DNA of 64,000 nt from an uncultured Stenotrophomonas sp. (lineage in GTDB: Bacteria; Pseudomonadota; Gammaproteobacteria; Xanthomonadales; Xanthomonadaceae), in assembly GCF_913778665.1 (NCBI RefSeq), contig NZ_CAJYVQ010000002.1, positions 248,001 through 312,000 of the forward strand. The letters run 5' to 3'. Numbering within the stretch: position 1 is the stretch's first letter; every line of letters begins with the position of its first letter. Both the position numbers and the translations under genes were made by a program. The notes beneath the pieces are model-generated. The model was not told where the DNA came from, ran no database searches, and worked only from the letters and a program-made list of their open reading frames with translations. Below, piece by piece: positions 35,019-43,710 of this stretch.

Positions 35019-35052
35019 AGAGGAGCCCTTTTTGCAGGGCTCCTCTCTTTTT
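35019..35052 (+). terminator. Rho-independent terminator of ssb
   Basis: AGAGGAGCCC (35019-35028) pairs with GGGCTCCTCT (35037-35046), followed by a T run. An outer repeat CGATCGTT (35000-35007) / AACGATCG (35056-35063) frames the stem. Confidence 0.93.
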
Positions 35053-35493
35053 CAAACGATCGTTGGATTATTTTCGCCACACAAACGGTACGGCGAGAAC
35101 CGGGGGTGGCATTTGCTGGGCAGCAAGGCGCCACTGAGGGTCTCCCGGCACGGCGTTCGTTTTACTGTCCGGCAAAGTGCTTCAAGGGTGAATGTGAACG
35201 CCCATTCCCTCGCGCAGCCGAAGGCGGCTGCAAAGGTGGTGTCCTGTGATTTCGATGCTTCCACATGAACTCGCCCGATCCACGAAGTGGGCATGATGCA
35301 TCCCGGCGACACATGGGACGCCGGGGGTTGCCCTGCCGCCACTCCTGGGCCGTGGGCGGCGAGCCAAAAGCGAGGGGGGCACTACGTGGGGCACCTGGGA
35401 ACCCAAAGGGCATTTTAAGGATCGTCTGAGTGACCTGAGAAGGCTTCTTCTGCATCTTATGTGCAGCCCTTCCCCCAGCCACAGGTCGCCGCA
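35053..35493. other. Intergenic region before the fimbrial operon
   Basis: About 440 bases between the ssb terminator and the pilin gene. It must hold the fimbrial promoter, but no clear -35/-10 pair or operator is seen. Base composition falls towards the fimbrial genes. Open frames here are short and unconvincing on both strands. Confidence 0.4.
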
Positions 35494-36036
35494 ATGTACC
35501 TTCGCGCCATCGCTTTCGCAGCAGTTGCAATCCTGGCCGTTCCCGGCCCGGCCCTTGCGGCCAATACCATCACGTTCAGCGGTGAAGTCACCGACCAGAC
35601 GTGCTCCGCAATTATTGACGGCAACACGGAACCCACGGTCGTCCTGCAGAGCGTCCCAGCCAGCCAGTTGACCGGCGGTGCAGGCAAGACCACGGGGGAG
35701 ACGAGATTCACGCTCCGTCTGACCGGCTGTGCGCCGAGCGACACGGATGAGCAGTTCACGACCCTGTTCCAAGCGACCAACCCGACCTCGCTGGGCAATT
35801 TGACCAATACCGCCACCAGCGGCGCGACCGGTGTTGCTTTGCAGTTGCTTGACGCAACTGGCGGGAGTCCTGTGAACCTTGCAGGAGGTGCGGCAGTCAG
35901 CGCCGGCAAGATCGTGCTGACTTCAGGCCAGTCGTCCACGAGCCATGACTACGCCGTGCGCTACGTTTCCGAGGCTGCCACCGTGACCGCCGGTCCCGTC
36001 CTGGGTGCTGTCACCTATACCCTCCGCTACGAGTAA
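35494..36036 (+). CDS. Fimbrial major subunit (chaperone-usher pilin)
   Basis: A 180-residue pilin. Residues 1-23 are a signal peptide (cleavage after ALA). The mature part opens ANTITFSGEVTDQTCSA, the usual pilin start, and the conserved disulfide is Cys37-Cys79. The closing strand GAVTYTLRYE is the typical C-terminal motif recognised by the chaperone. It would be assembled outside the cell through the usher. ATG 35494 is favoured because it opens the signal peptide; the ribosome binding site (AGGT) is weak, and a GTG 11 codons earlier is less likely. First gene of a five-gene operon. Confidence 0.88.
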   Translation: MYLRAIAFAAVAILAVPGPALAANTITFSGEVTDQTCSAIIDGNTEPTVVLQSVPASQLTGGAGKTTGETRFTLRLTGCAPSDTDEQFTTLFQATNPTSLGNLTNTATSGATGVALQLLDATGGSPVNLAGGAAVSAGKIVLTSGQSSTSHDYAVRYVSEAATVTAGPVLGAVTYTLRYE

Positions 36037-36117
36037 GCCGCCGCCGCGCAATCTGCTTCCTTTCCCGCAGCCGCCACGGTCACATCGTTCTTGACGGCTC
36101 GTATTCGAGGTATCGGG

Positions 36118-36873
36118 ATGAACACTTGGCCACTTCGCCAACTCCGGCCGGCCATCGTTGCGTTTACCCTTACGCTTTGGTTCATGGTTGTTGCCACTGC
36201 GCAGGCCAGCGTAGTGGTGACCGGCACCCGCGTGATCTTCCGTGGCGATGCCAAGGAAGCAACGCTGCAGCTCACCAACGAGGATGCCTTCCCCAATGTG
36301 GTGCAGGCCTGGGTAGATGCCGGTGATTCTTCCTCCCTGCCGGACACCGCCAAGGCCCCGTTCCTGGTTAGTCCGGCAGTGTCGCGCCTGGCTCCCGGCA
36401 GTGGACAGTCTCTCAGGCTCATCTATACCGGTGCAGAACTGCCACAGGACCGCGAGTCGGTCTTCTATCTGAACGTGCTGCAGATTCCGCCGCGCAACAT
36501 GGCCGACGCGGCTAGAAGCGAGATGCTGCTGATGTTGCGGAATCGACTCAAGCTCTTCTACCGCCCTGCTGCCATCGCCGGTAGCGTTGACCACTTGCCC
36601 GAACGGCTGCGCTTCAGTCTCGAGGGGCAGGGTGTGAGCTGGCATGTCCTTGTCGATAATCCAACAGGCTTTCATGCCTCGTTTGGAGCCGCGGTGATCA
36701 CTATGGGCGGGCAGCAGATAAAGCTGCGCGCTACCATGGTGCCGCCCTACGGCACTGCACGCTGGACGCCCGAGGTCGCCGGAGTGCTCAAGGGAGGCGC
36801 TCCTGAACTCCAGGCGCAGCTCATTAACGACTATGGCGCTCGTGTCGGCATCACCCGTGCGCTGCAGCACTAG
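36118..36873 (+). CDS. Fimbrial periplasmic chaperone 1
   Basis: A 251-residue PapD-like chaperone with a signal peptide (residues 1-30, ending QAS). The G1-type strand VVVTGTRVIFRGDAKEATLQLTN carries the conserved Arg and the alternating hydrophobic residues, and RESVFYLNVLQIPP is the family signature in the first Ig domain. It folds pilins by donor-strand complementation in the periplasm. GAGG precedes ATG 36118. Its 3' end overlaps the usher gene by 41 bases. Confidence 0.93.
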   Translation: MNTWPLRQLRPAIVAFTLTLWFMVVATAQASVVVTGTRVIFRGDAKEATLQLTNEDAFPNVVQAWVDAGDSSSLPDTAKAPFLVSPAVSRLAPGSGQSLRLIYTGAELPQDRESVFYLNVLQIPPRNMADAARSEMLLMLRNRLKLFYRPAAIAGSVDHLPERLRFSLEGQGVSWHVLVDNPTGFHASFGAAVITMGGQQIKLRATMVPPYGTARWTPEVAGVLKGGAPELQAQLINDYGARVGITRALQH

Positions 36874-39445
36874 CCTGCGGTGCGTGTCTGTCCTGCTGGG
36901 CAGCCTTGCACTGATGGCAGTGCGGCCAGCCCGTGGAGAGAGCGTGTATCGCTTCGACGACAGCCTGCTGCAGGGCTCAGGATTGGCCAAGGGCAGCTTG
37001 GAGCGTTTCAACCATGCGCAGCAGGTCGATCCAGGCAGGTACGTGGTCGATGTGTATGCAAACACGCAGTATGTAACTCGAACTGAGGTGAGCTTTCGGC
37101 TGCAGGGTGACGTCGTCGAGCCCTGTTTGACCGACCAGTTCCTGCGTCAGTACCTCAACGTGCGCAAGTCCGACAGCCTGACCGGGCAAAGCAACGGATG
37201 CACGTTGCTTGCCGACCGCTTGCCGGGCGCCTCGTTCCGCTACGACTCTGCTCGCCTGCGCCTCGACCTTTCGGTACCGCAGTCGCTGCTCGACATCAAG
37301 CCGCGCGGCTATGTCGATCCGCAGGAGTGGGAGGCGGGTAACACGATGGGCTTCTTCAACTATGATGCGAGCCTCTACCACTCGCGCTATGAGGCCTCCG
37401 GGAATGAGGCAGCTGACTACGGTTACCTGGGGCTAAATACTGGACTGAATATAGGGTTGTGGCGTCTGCGTCACCAATCGAACTACAGTCATTCCAGGAG
37501 TGGCAGCACCGCTGTCGGTCATTGGAACAGCGTTCGCACTTCCGTACAGCGCGCTATCGTGCCATGGCGAAGCGAATTGACGCTAGGCGAAGGTTACACC
37601 GACGGCAACCTGTTCGGCAGTATCGGCTTCCGAGGTGCGCGCCTGGTCAGCGACGATCGCATGTTACCGGACTCTCAGCGACAGTACGCACCGCAGGTAC
37701 GGGGTACTGCGGTGAGCAACGCGCGCGTTGTAATCGAGCAAAATGGCCGCAAAATATACGAGACCACGGTCGCACCTGGGCCCTTCGTCATAGATGACCT
37801 GTATGGCACCGCCTACAACGGTGACTTGGAGGTGCAGGTGATCAGCGCAGATGGAAGTGTCACGCGGTTCACCGTTCCATATGCAGCGGTGCCAGACTCC
37901 ATTCGCCCCGGCATCTCGCGCTATAGTGCAATCGTTGGTGAGGTGGGCCAGACCAGTGCAGGCCGAGGGCCGGTGGCGGAGGCCACCTATCAGCGGGGCT
38001 TGACCAATTCGGTTTCCGCCAGCATCGGTGCGCGGGTGAGCGAGAGTTACCTGGCCCTCCTTGCTGGCGGCGTGCTGGGGACGCGGTACGGCGCATTCGG
38101 CTTCAGCAGCACGTTCTCCAGCGCCACTGTGGAAGACCGGCAACACAAGCAAGGCTGGCGCTTGGGGCTGAGCTACAGCCGTACGGTCCAGCCAACCGAC
38201 ACGACCGTCAACCTTGCCGGGTACAGGTACTCGACGCAGGGTTACCGCGACCTGGGCGATGTACTAGGTGCACGCCTCGCCTCCGGTCGAGGAGATGTAT
38301 GGGACTCGACCAGCTTCAAACAGCGAAACCAGCTGACCTTGCTGATCAATCAGGGTTTGGGCCGCTACGGCAACCTGTACCTGTCCGGTTCGAGCAACGA
38401 CTACTACGACGGTAAAAGCCACGACATCCAGGTCCAGTTCGGCTACTCCGGCACATGGCGCCAGTTCAGCTACAGTTTGGCGTACGCGCGGCAGAGCACC
38501 ACCTGGTACCGGGACGCTGTGGCGAGCACCCTCCCAGCCTTCACGGGCGGAGCCGACATTCGGGACACTGTCAACAGCACCAATTCCTTGACACTCACGC
38601 TCACCCTGCCACTTGGCAGCTCCAGGCGGGCACCGAGCATGAGCTCGATGATGACGCGGCGCTCAGGGGATACCCAGGGCAGCAGCCTGCAGGCCGGTAT
38701 CAGCGGTACGTTGGGCCCGCAGCGTGATACGAGCTACGCGCTCGCGGCCAGCCATGACAGTGCAGGCGGCGGAACGCATTGGACCAGCAATATCCAGGCG
38801 CAGACTCACGTCGCAACGGTGAACGGTGGGTATTCGCAAAGCTCCAACTACCAGCAGATCAATGCAGGCGTTCGTGGCGCGGCAGTGGTACATAGCGGCG
38901 GCATTACCCTGGGCCCTTATGTGGGAGACACGTTTGCGCTGGTCCGGGCGAAGGGCGCACACGGAGCCATCGTCAAGGGCGGGCAGGGAGCACGGGTGAA
39001 TGCTGGCGGGTATGCGATTGTGCCCTCGTTGTCACCTTACCGGTACAACGCTGTCGGACTCGATCCCAGCGGTATGGGAGACTACGCTGAACTGCTCGAA
39101 ACCGAGCGCAAAGTAGCACCCTATTCTGGCGCGGCCGTGCTGATGGACTTCAAGACGCTGGTCGGCAATGCTCTGTTGATCAAAGCCAGCTTGCCCGGTG
39201 GTGGACCGATTCCCCTGGCAGCCGAGGTCGTCGATGAAGAAGGCACGACTCTCGGAATGGTCGGTCAGGGAGGTCTGGTGTACGCGCGCGCCCACGCCGA
39301 CAGCGGACGCTTGCAGATCCGCTGGGGCGACGCCGCGGACCAGCAGTGCCAGCTGCCCTATGACGTCAATAGTGCCAATGCGTTCGACAGCCAGGGGTTC
39401 ATCCATCTGGAAAGCACATGTTCGTCCCAACAGGATCCCTTATGA
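36833..39445 (+). CDS. Fimbrial outer membrane usher
   Basis: An 870-residue usher. After a signal peptide (about 1-35) comes the N-terminal chaperone-binding domain (VYRFDDSLLQGSG...), then a 24-strand barrel with the plug segment (RKIYETTVAPGPFVIDDLYGTAYNGDLEV and TRFTVPYA), and C-terminal domains with GQGGLVYARAHADSGRLQIRWG. Length is normal. It overlaps the first chaperone gene by 41 bases and the tip gene by 4, so translation is coupled through the operon. Confidence 0.95.
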   Translation: MALVSASPVRCSTSLRCVSVLLGSLALMAVRPARGESVYRFDDSLLQGSGLAKGSLERFNHAQQVDPGRYVVDVYANTQYVTRTEVSFRLQGDVVEPCLTDQFLRQYLNVRKSDSLTGQSNGCTLLADRLPGASFRYDSARLRLDLSVPQSLLDIKPRGYVDPQEWEAGNTMGFFNYDASLYHSRYEASGNEAADYGYLGLNTGLNIGLWRLRHQSNYSHSRSGSTAVGHWNSVRTSVQRAIVPWRSELTLGEGYTDGNLFGSIGFRGARLVSDDRMLPDSQRQYAPQVRGTAVSNARVVIEQNGRKIYETTVAPGPFVIDDLYGTAYNGDLEVQVISADGSVTRFTVPYAAVPDSIRPGISRYSAIVGEVGQTSAGRGPVAEATYQRGLTNSVSASIGARVSESYLALLAGGVLGTRYGAFGFSSTFSSATVEDRQHKQGWRLGLSYSRTVQPTDTTVNLAGYRYSTQGYRDLGDVLGARLASGRGDVWDSTSFKQRNQLTLLINQGLGRYGNLYLSGSSNDYYDGKSHDIQVQFGYSGTWRQFSYSLAYARQSTTWYRDAVASTLPAFTGGADIRDTVNSTNSLTLTLTLPLGSSRRAPSMSSMMTRRSGDTQGSSLQAGISGTLGPQRDTSYALAASHDSAGGGTHWTSNIQAQTHVATVNGGYSQSSNYQQINAGVRGAAVVHSGGITLGPYVGDTFALVRAKGAHGAIVKGGQGARVNAGGYAIVPSLSPYRYNAVGLDPSGMGDYAELLETERKVAPYSGAAVLMDFKTLVGNALLIKASLPGGGPIPLAAEVVDEEGTTLGMVGQGGLVYARAHADSGRLQIRWGDAADQQCQLPYDVNSANAFDSQGFIHLESTCSSQQDPL

Positions 39446-40791
39446 TGATCAGGCACTTGCTGCTGGCGGCCATGGCGCTCATACCCGCTCACCATGCCGC
39501 GGCGACCTGTTACAAGGTGACGTCGGTAGGGGCAGCCAATACCACGGCCACCACCGCTATCCGGCCGGGCGAAGGCACTGCCGGATCTTGGGCCGGCGCG
39601 TGTGATACGTGCAATGGCTCACTGGGTATTCCCAGCGTGATAAACGTCAGTGACCCTGGCTTTCAGCCCTACGGCTCCCTGATCGCGAGTTCAGTGGCAC
39701 CATTTACCCAATACGGGTCAACGTCGGGTTACAACCCCGAGTATGTGTTCTTCCGCTGTGAAGCGAAGGATACGGTGTATGAGATGTTCTCCACGAACGG
39801 CGACGACGTGTACAGTGGCTGGTACCAGGGCGGCGACAGCGTTGGCAACAGCCTCGGAATACGCTCTGCCTACCGCACGGCTTGGCCCAACGTACTGTTG
39901 CGCCTGACTCATCTCGAAACGGGTCAGCTGTTCACGGACGTCTGGCAGCAGCGACCCCTGACAGGGCTGGATATCGATTCCCGGGGCTACCAGCTGGTGA
40001 AGGCGAAGAACCTGAGCGCCGTGCGTGCCGAGATATTCAGTGCACCCAAAGACCCCAGCTACAACTACTACAGCGATACCGCATCGTCGCAGCTCTACGC
40101 TTATTCGCAACCGGCGGCATACATCGCGATCAAAGGACCAGGCCTGTCCTACCCTACGGTTGGGCAGACGCAGTATGGAAACTGGAGCGGCTGGTATGGA
40201 AACTGGCCCGGTGCCATCGGCCTCTACAACAGGGTCACGCTCAAGCGCTATCCGACCTGCAGCGTCTCCAGTGTCACGCCGTACGTGGTGTTCCCCTCGA
40301 TAAGCGTGAGTGAGATCAACGCTGGCAGTAGCCGGGTAATGCCTGTTCAGATCAGCATCCGCTGCCAGAGTGCCGCGGTAAGCAGCACCAGCGCCAACGG
40401 CACGGCCATTGGCATCAAGGCGTCTTCCGGTGCCTTGGCCGCGTCGTCCTCCTTAGGCCTGGTCAATGCCCAAGGCGGCCTGGCTTACCTCGTGTCGGAT
40501 CGCTACGGTCAGTCGGGTATAGCCCAGGGGGTCGGTATCCGCTTGCTGAGAAATGGTACGTCCATCAACTTGCTTGCCAACGAAGATTCGGCCAAAGGCT
40601 CTGGCGCGGCGGGCCGGGGCTGGTATCCTGTGATCGGCAGCGCCGCCACGTTGACCAGTACGGTCAACGGCGTCAGCCAGTACACAGAAACCTTCCAGGC
40701 CCGCCTGGAAAAACTTTCCACTGGCACCATGCCGGCCGTATCGCCGGGCAAGGTCGAAGCTACGGCGCAGGTAGTCATACGTGTTCAGTAA
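39442..40791 (+). CDS. Fimbrial tip adhesin-like protein
   Basis: A 449-residue exported protein (signal MMIRHLLLAAMALIPAHHAAA, 1-21). The N-terminal two thirds are rich in Tyr, Trp and Gly (YSGWYQGGDS, YGNWSGWYGNWPGAIGLYN) and could be a receptor-binding lectin domain. The C-terminal third has pilin-like features (ISVSEINAGSSRVMPVQISIRCQS and the closing EATAQVVIRVQ strand). Size and position after the usher fit a two-domain tip adhesin. The receptor is unknown. Start is the ATG overlapping the usher stop (ATGA). Confidence 0.75.
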   Translation: MMIRHLLLAAMALIPAHHAAATCYKVTSVGAANTTATTAIRPGEGTAGSWAGACDTCNGSLGIPSVINVSDPGFQPYGSLIASSVAPFTQYGSTSGYNPEYVFFRCEAKDTVYEMFSTNGDDVYSGWYQGGDSVGNSLGIRSAYRTAWPNVLLRLTHLETGQLFTDVWQQRPLTGLDIDSRGYQLVKAKNLSAVRAEIFSAPKDPSYNYYSDTASSQLYAYSQPAAYIAIKGPGLSYPTVGQTQYGNWSGWYGNWPGAIGLYNRVTLKRYPTCSVSSVTPYVVFPSISVSEINAGSSRVMPVQISIRCQSAAVSSTSANGTAIGIKASSGALAASSSLGLVNAQGGLAYLVSDRYGQSGIAQGVGIRLLRNGTSINLLANEDSAKGSGAAGRGWYPVIGSAATLTSTVNGVSQYTETFQARLEKLSTGTMPAVSPGKVEATAQVVIRVQ

Positions 40792-41497
40792 GTTCGTGCA
40801 ATGCCTCCTGCTGGTCGCCGCAGGGCTGAACTGCACGCTCGCCTACGCCGGTGTCACCGTCGAGCGTACCCGCGTCATCGTACATGAAGGCCAGCGCGAG
40901 ACGTCGCTGGCGCTGGTCAACCAGAATGCCTATCCAGTCCTGATTCAAACCTGGATTGACAATGGCGATCTGGACGCTACTCCAGAAACTGCGAGTGCCC
41001 CCATCGTGCCGCTCCCAGCGGTTTTCAGGCTTGAACCCCAACAGCAACGAACGCTGCGCCTGGTCGCCACCGCGCAGCCTGTCGCGCAGGATCGGGAATC
41101 GCTCTACTGGCTTAATGTCTACGAGATTCCTCCCCGGCCTGACGAAGGGGGGGACGCGAACTCGCTACGACTGACCATCACCCTGCGGACGCAGCTGAAA
41201 GTCATCTACCGACCTCGGAAGTTGTCGCGCGAAGCAGAAAAAGCGCCGATGCGGATGGTCGTGAGGGCCGACGGGCACACCGTACAGTTGAACAACCCGA
41301 CGCCGTTCTACATCACGCTCGCCAAGGCAGAGATCTGCGAGGGCGATCGATCCATTCCGCTGGGCGCAACCCTCCTGCCGCCATTCAGTACACAGCAGCA
41401 GACAGTAGACGGGACGCTATCCAATGGGGCTGAGTTCAGGTTTTCGTGGCTGGATGATGATGGCAACTCACAAGCGGCCAGGCTCCCGCTCTGGTGA
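40781..41497 (+). CDS. Fimbrial periplasmic chaperone 2
   Basis: A 238-residue PapD-like chaperone with signal MFSKFVQCLLLVAAGLNCTLAYA (1-23). It has GVTVERTRVIVHEGQRETSLALVNQ and QDRESLYWLNVYEIPPRP, the same signatures as chaperone 1 but a clearly different sequence. Start is GTG 40781, overlapping the tip gene by 11 bases. A second chaperone at the end of the operon may be dedicated to the tip protein (inference). Confidence 0.92.
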   Translation: MFSKFVQCLLLVAAGLNCTLAYAGVTVERTRVIVHEGQRETSLALVNQNAYPVLIQTWIDNGDLDATPETASAPIVPLPAVFRLEPQQQRTLRLVATAQPVAQDRESLYWLNVYEIPPRPDEGGDANSLRLTITLRTQLKVIYRPRKLSREAEKAPMRMVVRADGHTVQLNNPTPFYITLAKAEICEGDRSIPLGATLLPPFSTQQQTVDGTLSNGAEFRFSWLDDDGNSQAARLPLW

Positions 41498-41503
41498 TGA
41501 TGG

Positions 41504-41869
41504 TCAACGTGACGATTGGTTGTCGGGAGTGAACGCCTGGGATGGGACTTCGTGTTCTGCGGCATCGCCTTTCGCCAGCGGGCACAAGTTGAACACGGCA
41601 AGTCCCAACGGAGTGGCCTGGACGATTCTTCCACCGAACCACGCGCCCTTCTCATCCTTGAGCTTCTGGGACTTCAGCATTCTGTTCGAAACCAGTAATC
41701 TGAAACAGTGCTGGAGCTGGCCGCTGGAAAACCCGGGGATCGTTATCCTTGAAGGGCGTGTGCCAGGGACTGGCTTGGAGAAATAGATCAGCAGCGCCCT
41801 GCAGGCTGCGTAGTTTGAATTTTCGCCATTTTCGTGTGTAGCATTGCTTTCGCGGTTGTGGTGGTTCAT
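41504..41869 (-). CDS. Doubtful open reading frame
   Basis: A possible 121-residue protein, MNHHNRESNATHENGENSN at its start, with GGAAACC before ATG 41869. The middle part (RITIPGFSSGQLQHCFRLLV) has a reasonable residue mix, and the frame fills half of an otherwise empty stretch opposite the fimbrial operon end. No family is recognised, and the opposite strand is also open here, so it may be spurious. Confidence 0.28.
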   Translation of the reverse strand: MNHHNRESNATHENGENSNYAACRALLIYFSKPVPGTRPSRITIPGFSSGQLQHCFRLLVSNRMLKSQKLKDEKGAWFGGRIVQATPLGLAVFNLCPLAKGDAAEHEVPSQAFTPDNQSSR

Positions 41870-42724
41870 TCGGGTTTCCACGCCGGAAGCGTGTTTTTGA
41901 TCTGCAGGGGAAATGCCGTGATTGGATGCAGCAGGAGCGCCTGTCTGCGTCACGCAACTGGAAATCACATTGCATGTACTCGCTGAAGCAGGGCTTGCAG
42001 GTAAACAGTCGCCGCAATCCGCGCGCACAGTCTGCTGCTACGTTGCATGGCGATCATGGTGGAATCCGCCGAGACTGCGCGCTGTTCTGCATTTCCGATT
42101 TCGCAATGAAAGCATCAAGGCCTCGCCTCAAAGCGCGCACCTGATTACTTGCCAGTGTGGGTCCGATCGCTCAATTTGCTGGTGCGCAGGATAAACTTTC
42201 GCAGCCATTGCCAATTCATGGGAATGTACAGGTGTGACAATAATCAGCCACCCGTCTCGATGTAATAAGACAATTCTTAAATCGTCGGATAAGGCCTTTC
42301 CGTGACGTCTTCGGATAAGCCACTGACCAGGGATGCTCCCTTGTCAGAACGTGCTGCGCCGTGCATGGCTTCTCTCTGCCACCATCCTCTGCATGCACGT
42401 GTGCGGCTGCGATAAGGGCTGCACGTGGCACAGGCATGTCCGCGACCAACGCTGCTGAAAGAGATGGGGGCGCTGGAACGCGCCGGCGAAGCGCTCCTGT
42501 GTGATCGCCTCCGGGTTCCGAGTCTCCAACCCGCGGAAGCAAGGCCCGGTGAACACGCATTGGTGCAGCAAACTACGCGCTGCGCGGCAGTGTGCTGGCT
42601 CTGTGGGGCGTCTTGGGCGCCATGGGGTACTGGCCAAGGTCAGGGAGTGAGGCGGATCGTTGTGCCTCGCAGCATCGGTTTTCATGCACCGCAACTTGCA
42701 AACGCACAACGGCCTCCCCTAAGG
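41870..42724. other. Gene-poor region between fimbrial and sugar-oxidation loci
   Basis: About 850 bases with lower GC than the rest and no convincing gene on either strand. A small hairpin CACGC-CGGAA-GCGTG followed by five T at 41879-41898 could be a weak plus-strand terminator for the fimbrial operon. The rest may be decayed sequence at the edge of acquired DNA. Confidence 0.45.
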
Positions 42725-42738
42725 TGCAATCGATTGCA
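42725..42738. promoter_or_regulatory. LacI operator of the sugar-oxidation locus, copy 1
   Basis: TGCAATCGATTGCA, a perfect 14-bp palindrome, lies 48 bases before the first gene of the plus-strand operon. The same palindrome is repeated at 51393-51406 beside the LacI gene, so both operons are probably under that repressor. Confidence 0.85.
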
Positions 42739-42786
42739 TTGCTTTGAATCGTTGCGTTTGATGCCGGTTGGGAGGCCGGGAAGTGG

Positions 42787-43683
42787 ATGTCGATCCATTC
42801 CATCGAACTGGCGCCTGCGCCGGGGCTCACGCGGCGTGATGCGCTGCGCATGGCGGTCGCCGGCAGCCTGGCGCTGGCAACAGGGGGCGTTGCACCCGCG
42901 TTCGCCGCCGACGCACCGCTGAAGGGCCACCTGAAGCATTCCGTCGCGCGCTGGACCTTCCCGAAGTTGTCGGTCGCCCAGCTCTGCCAGACGGTGAAGT
43001 CCCTCGGCTTCGCCGCCATCGATCTGGTCGGCCCCGAGGACTGGCCCACGTTGAAGGCCCATGGCGTGGACAGCTCGATGTGCAACGGTGCGGAGCTGGG
43101 CCTGACCAAGGGCTTTGCCGGTCGCGAGTTCCACGATGAGCTGGTGGCGCGTTACACGCGGCACATCGATCTGGTCGCCGACGCAGGCTATCGCAACCTG
43201 ATCTGCTTCTCGGGCAACCGCAACGGCATGGACCCGCAGGAGGGCATTGCCAATGCCGCGGCCGGTCTCAAGCGCATCCTCGGGCACGCCGAGAAACGCG
43301 GCGTTGTGCTGGTGATGGAGCTGCTGAACTCCAGGGTCGATCATCGCGACTACCTGTGCGACCACTCGGCCTGGGGCGTGGAGCTGTGCCAGCGGCTGGG
43401 ATCGGACCACTTCGGCCTGCTCTACGACATCTATCACATGCAGATCATGGAGGGTGACATCATCGCCACCATCGGCAGGCATCACGCGTTCTTCAAGCAC
43501 TACCACACCGCAGGTGTGCCGGGCCGGCACGAGATCGGTGACCAGCAGGAACTCAATTATCCGGCCATCTGTCGCGCGATCCGCGACACCGGTTTCGATG
43601 GGTATCTGGCGCAGGAGTTCATGCCTGCTGCGCCCGATCCCGTCGGCTCGCTGCGCGAGGCGATCCGCCTCTGCGACGTCTGA
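42787..43683 (+). CDS. Exported sugar isomerase/epimerase, hydroxypyruvate-isomerase-like (TIM barrel)
   Basis: A 298-residue protein of the AP endonuclease-2-like TIM-barrel group. Residues 1-41 look like a Tat signal (LTRRDALRMAVAGSLALATGG, ending AFAAD), so the enzyme should be folded and exported to the periplasm. Metal-binding positions of the barrel are seen as VMELLNSRVDHRDYL (Glu), GLLYDIYHMQIMEGD (Asp, His) and GYLAQEFMP (Glu). The closest named type is hydroxypyruvate isomerase; in this setting it could act on 3-keto sugars (inference). First gene of an operon with the GMC dehydrogenase. GGAGG lies 12 bases before ATG 42787. Confidence 0.85.
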   Translation: MSIHSIELAPAPGLTRRDALRMAVAGSLALATGGVAPAFAADAPLKGHLKHSVARWTFPKLSVAQLCQTVKSLGFAAIDLVGPEDWPTLKAHGVDSSMCNGAELGLTKGFAGREFHDELVARYTRHIDLVADAGYRNLICFSGNRNGMDPQEGIANAAAGLKRILGHAEKRGVVLVMELLNSRVDHRDYLCDHSAWGVELCQRLGSDHFGLLYDIYHMQIMEGDIIATIGRHHAFFKHYHTAGVPGRHEIGDQQELNYPAICRAIRDTGFDGYLAQEFMPAAPDPVGSLREAIRLCDV

Positions 43684-43710
43684 AACGATATCCACCCAGG
43701 TGAAATACCC

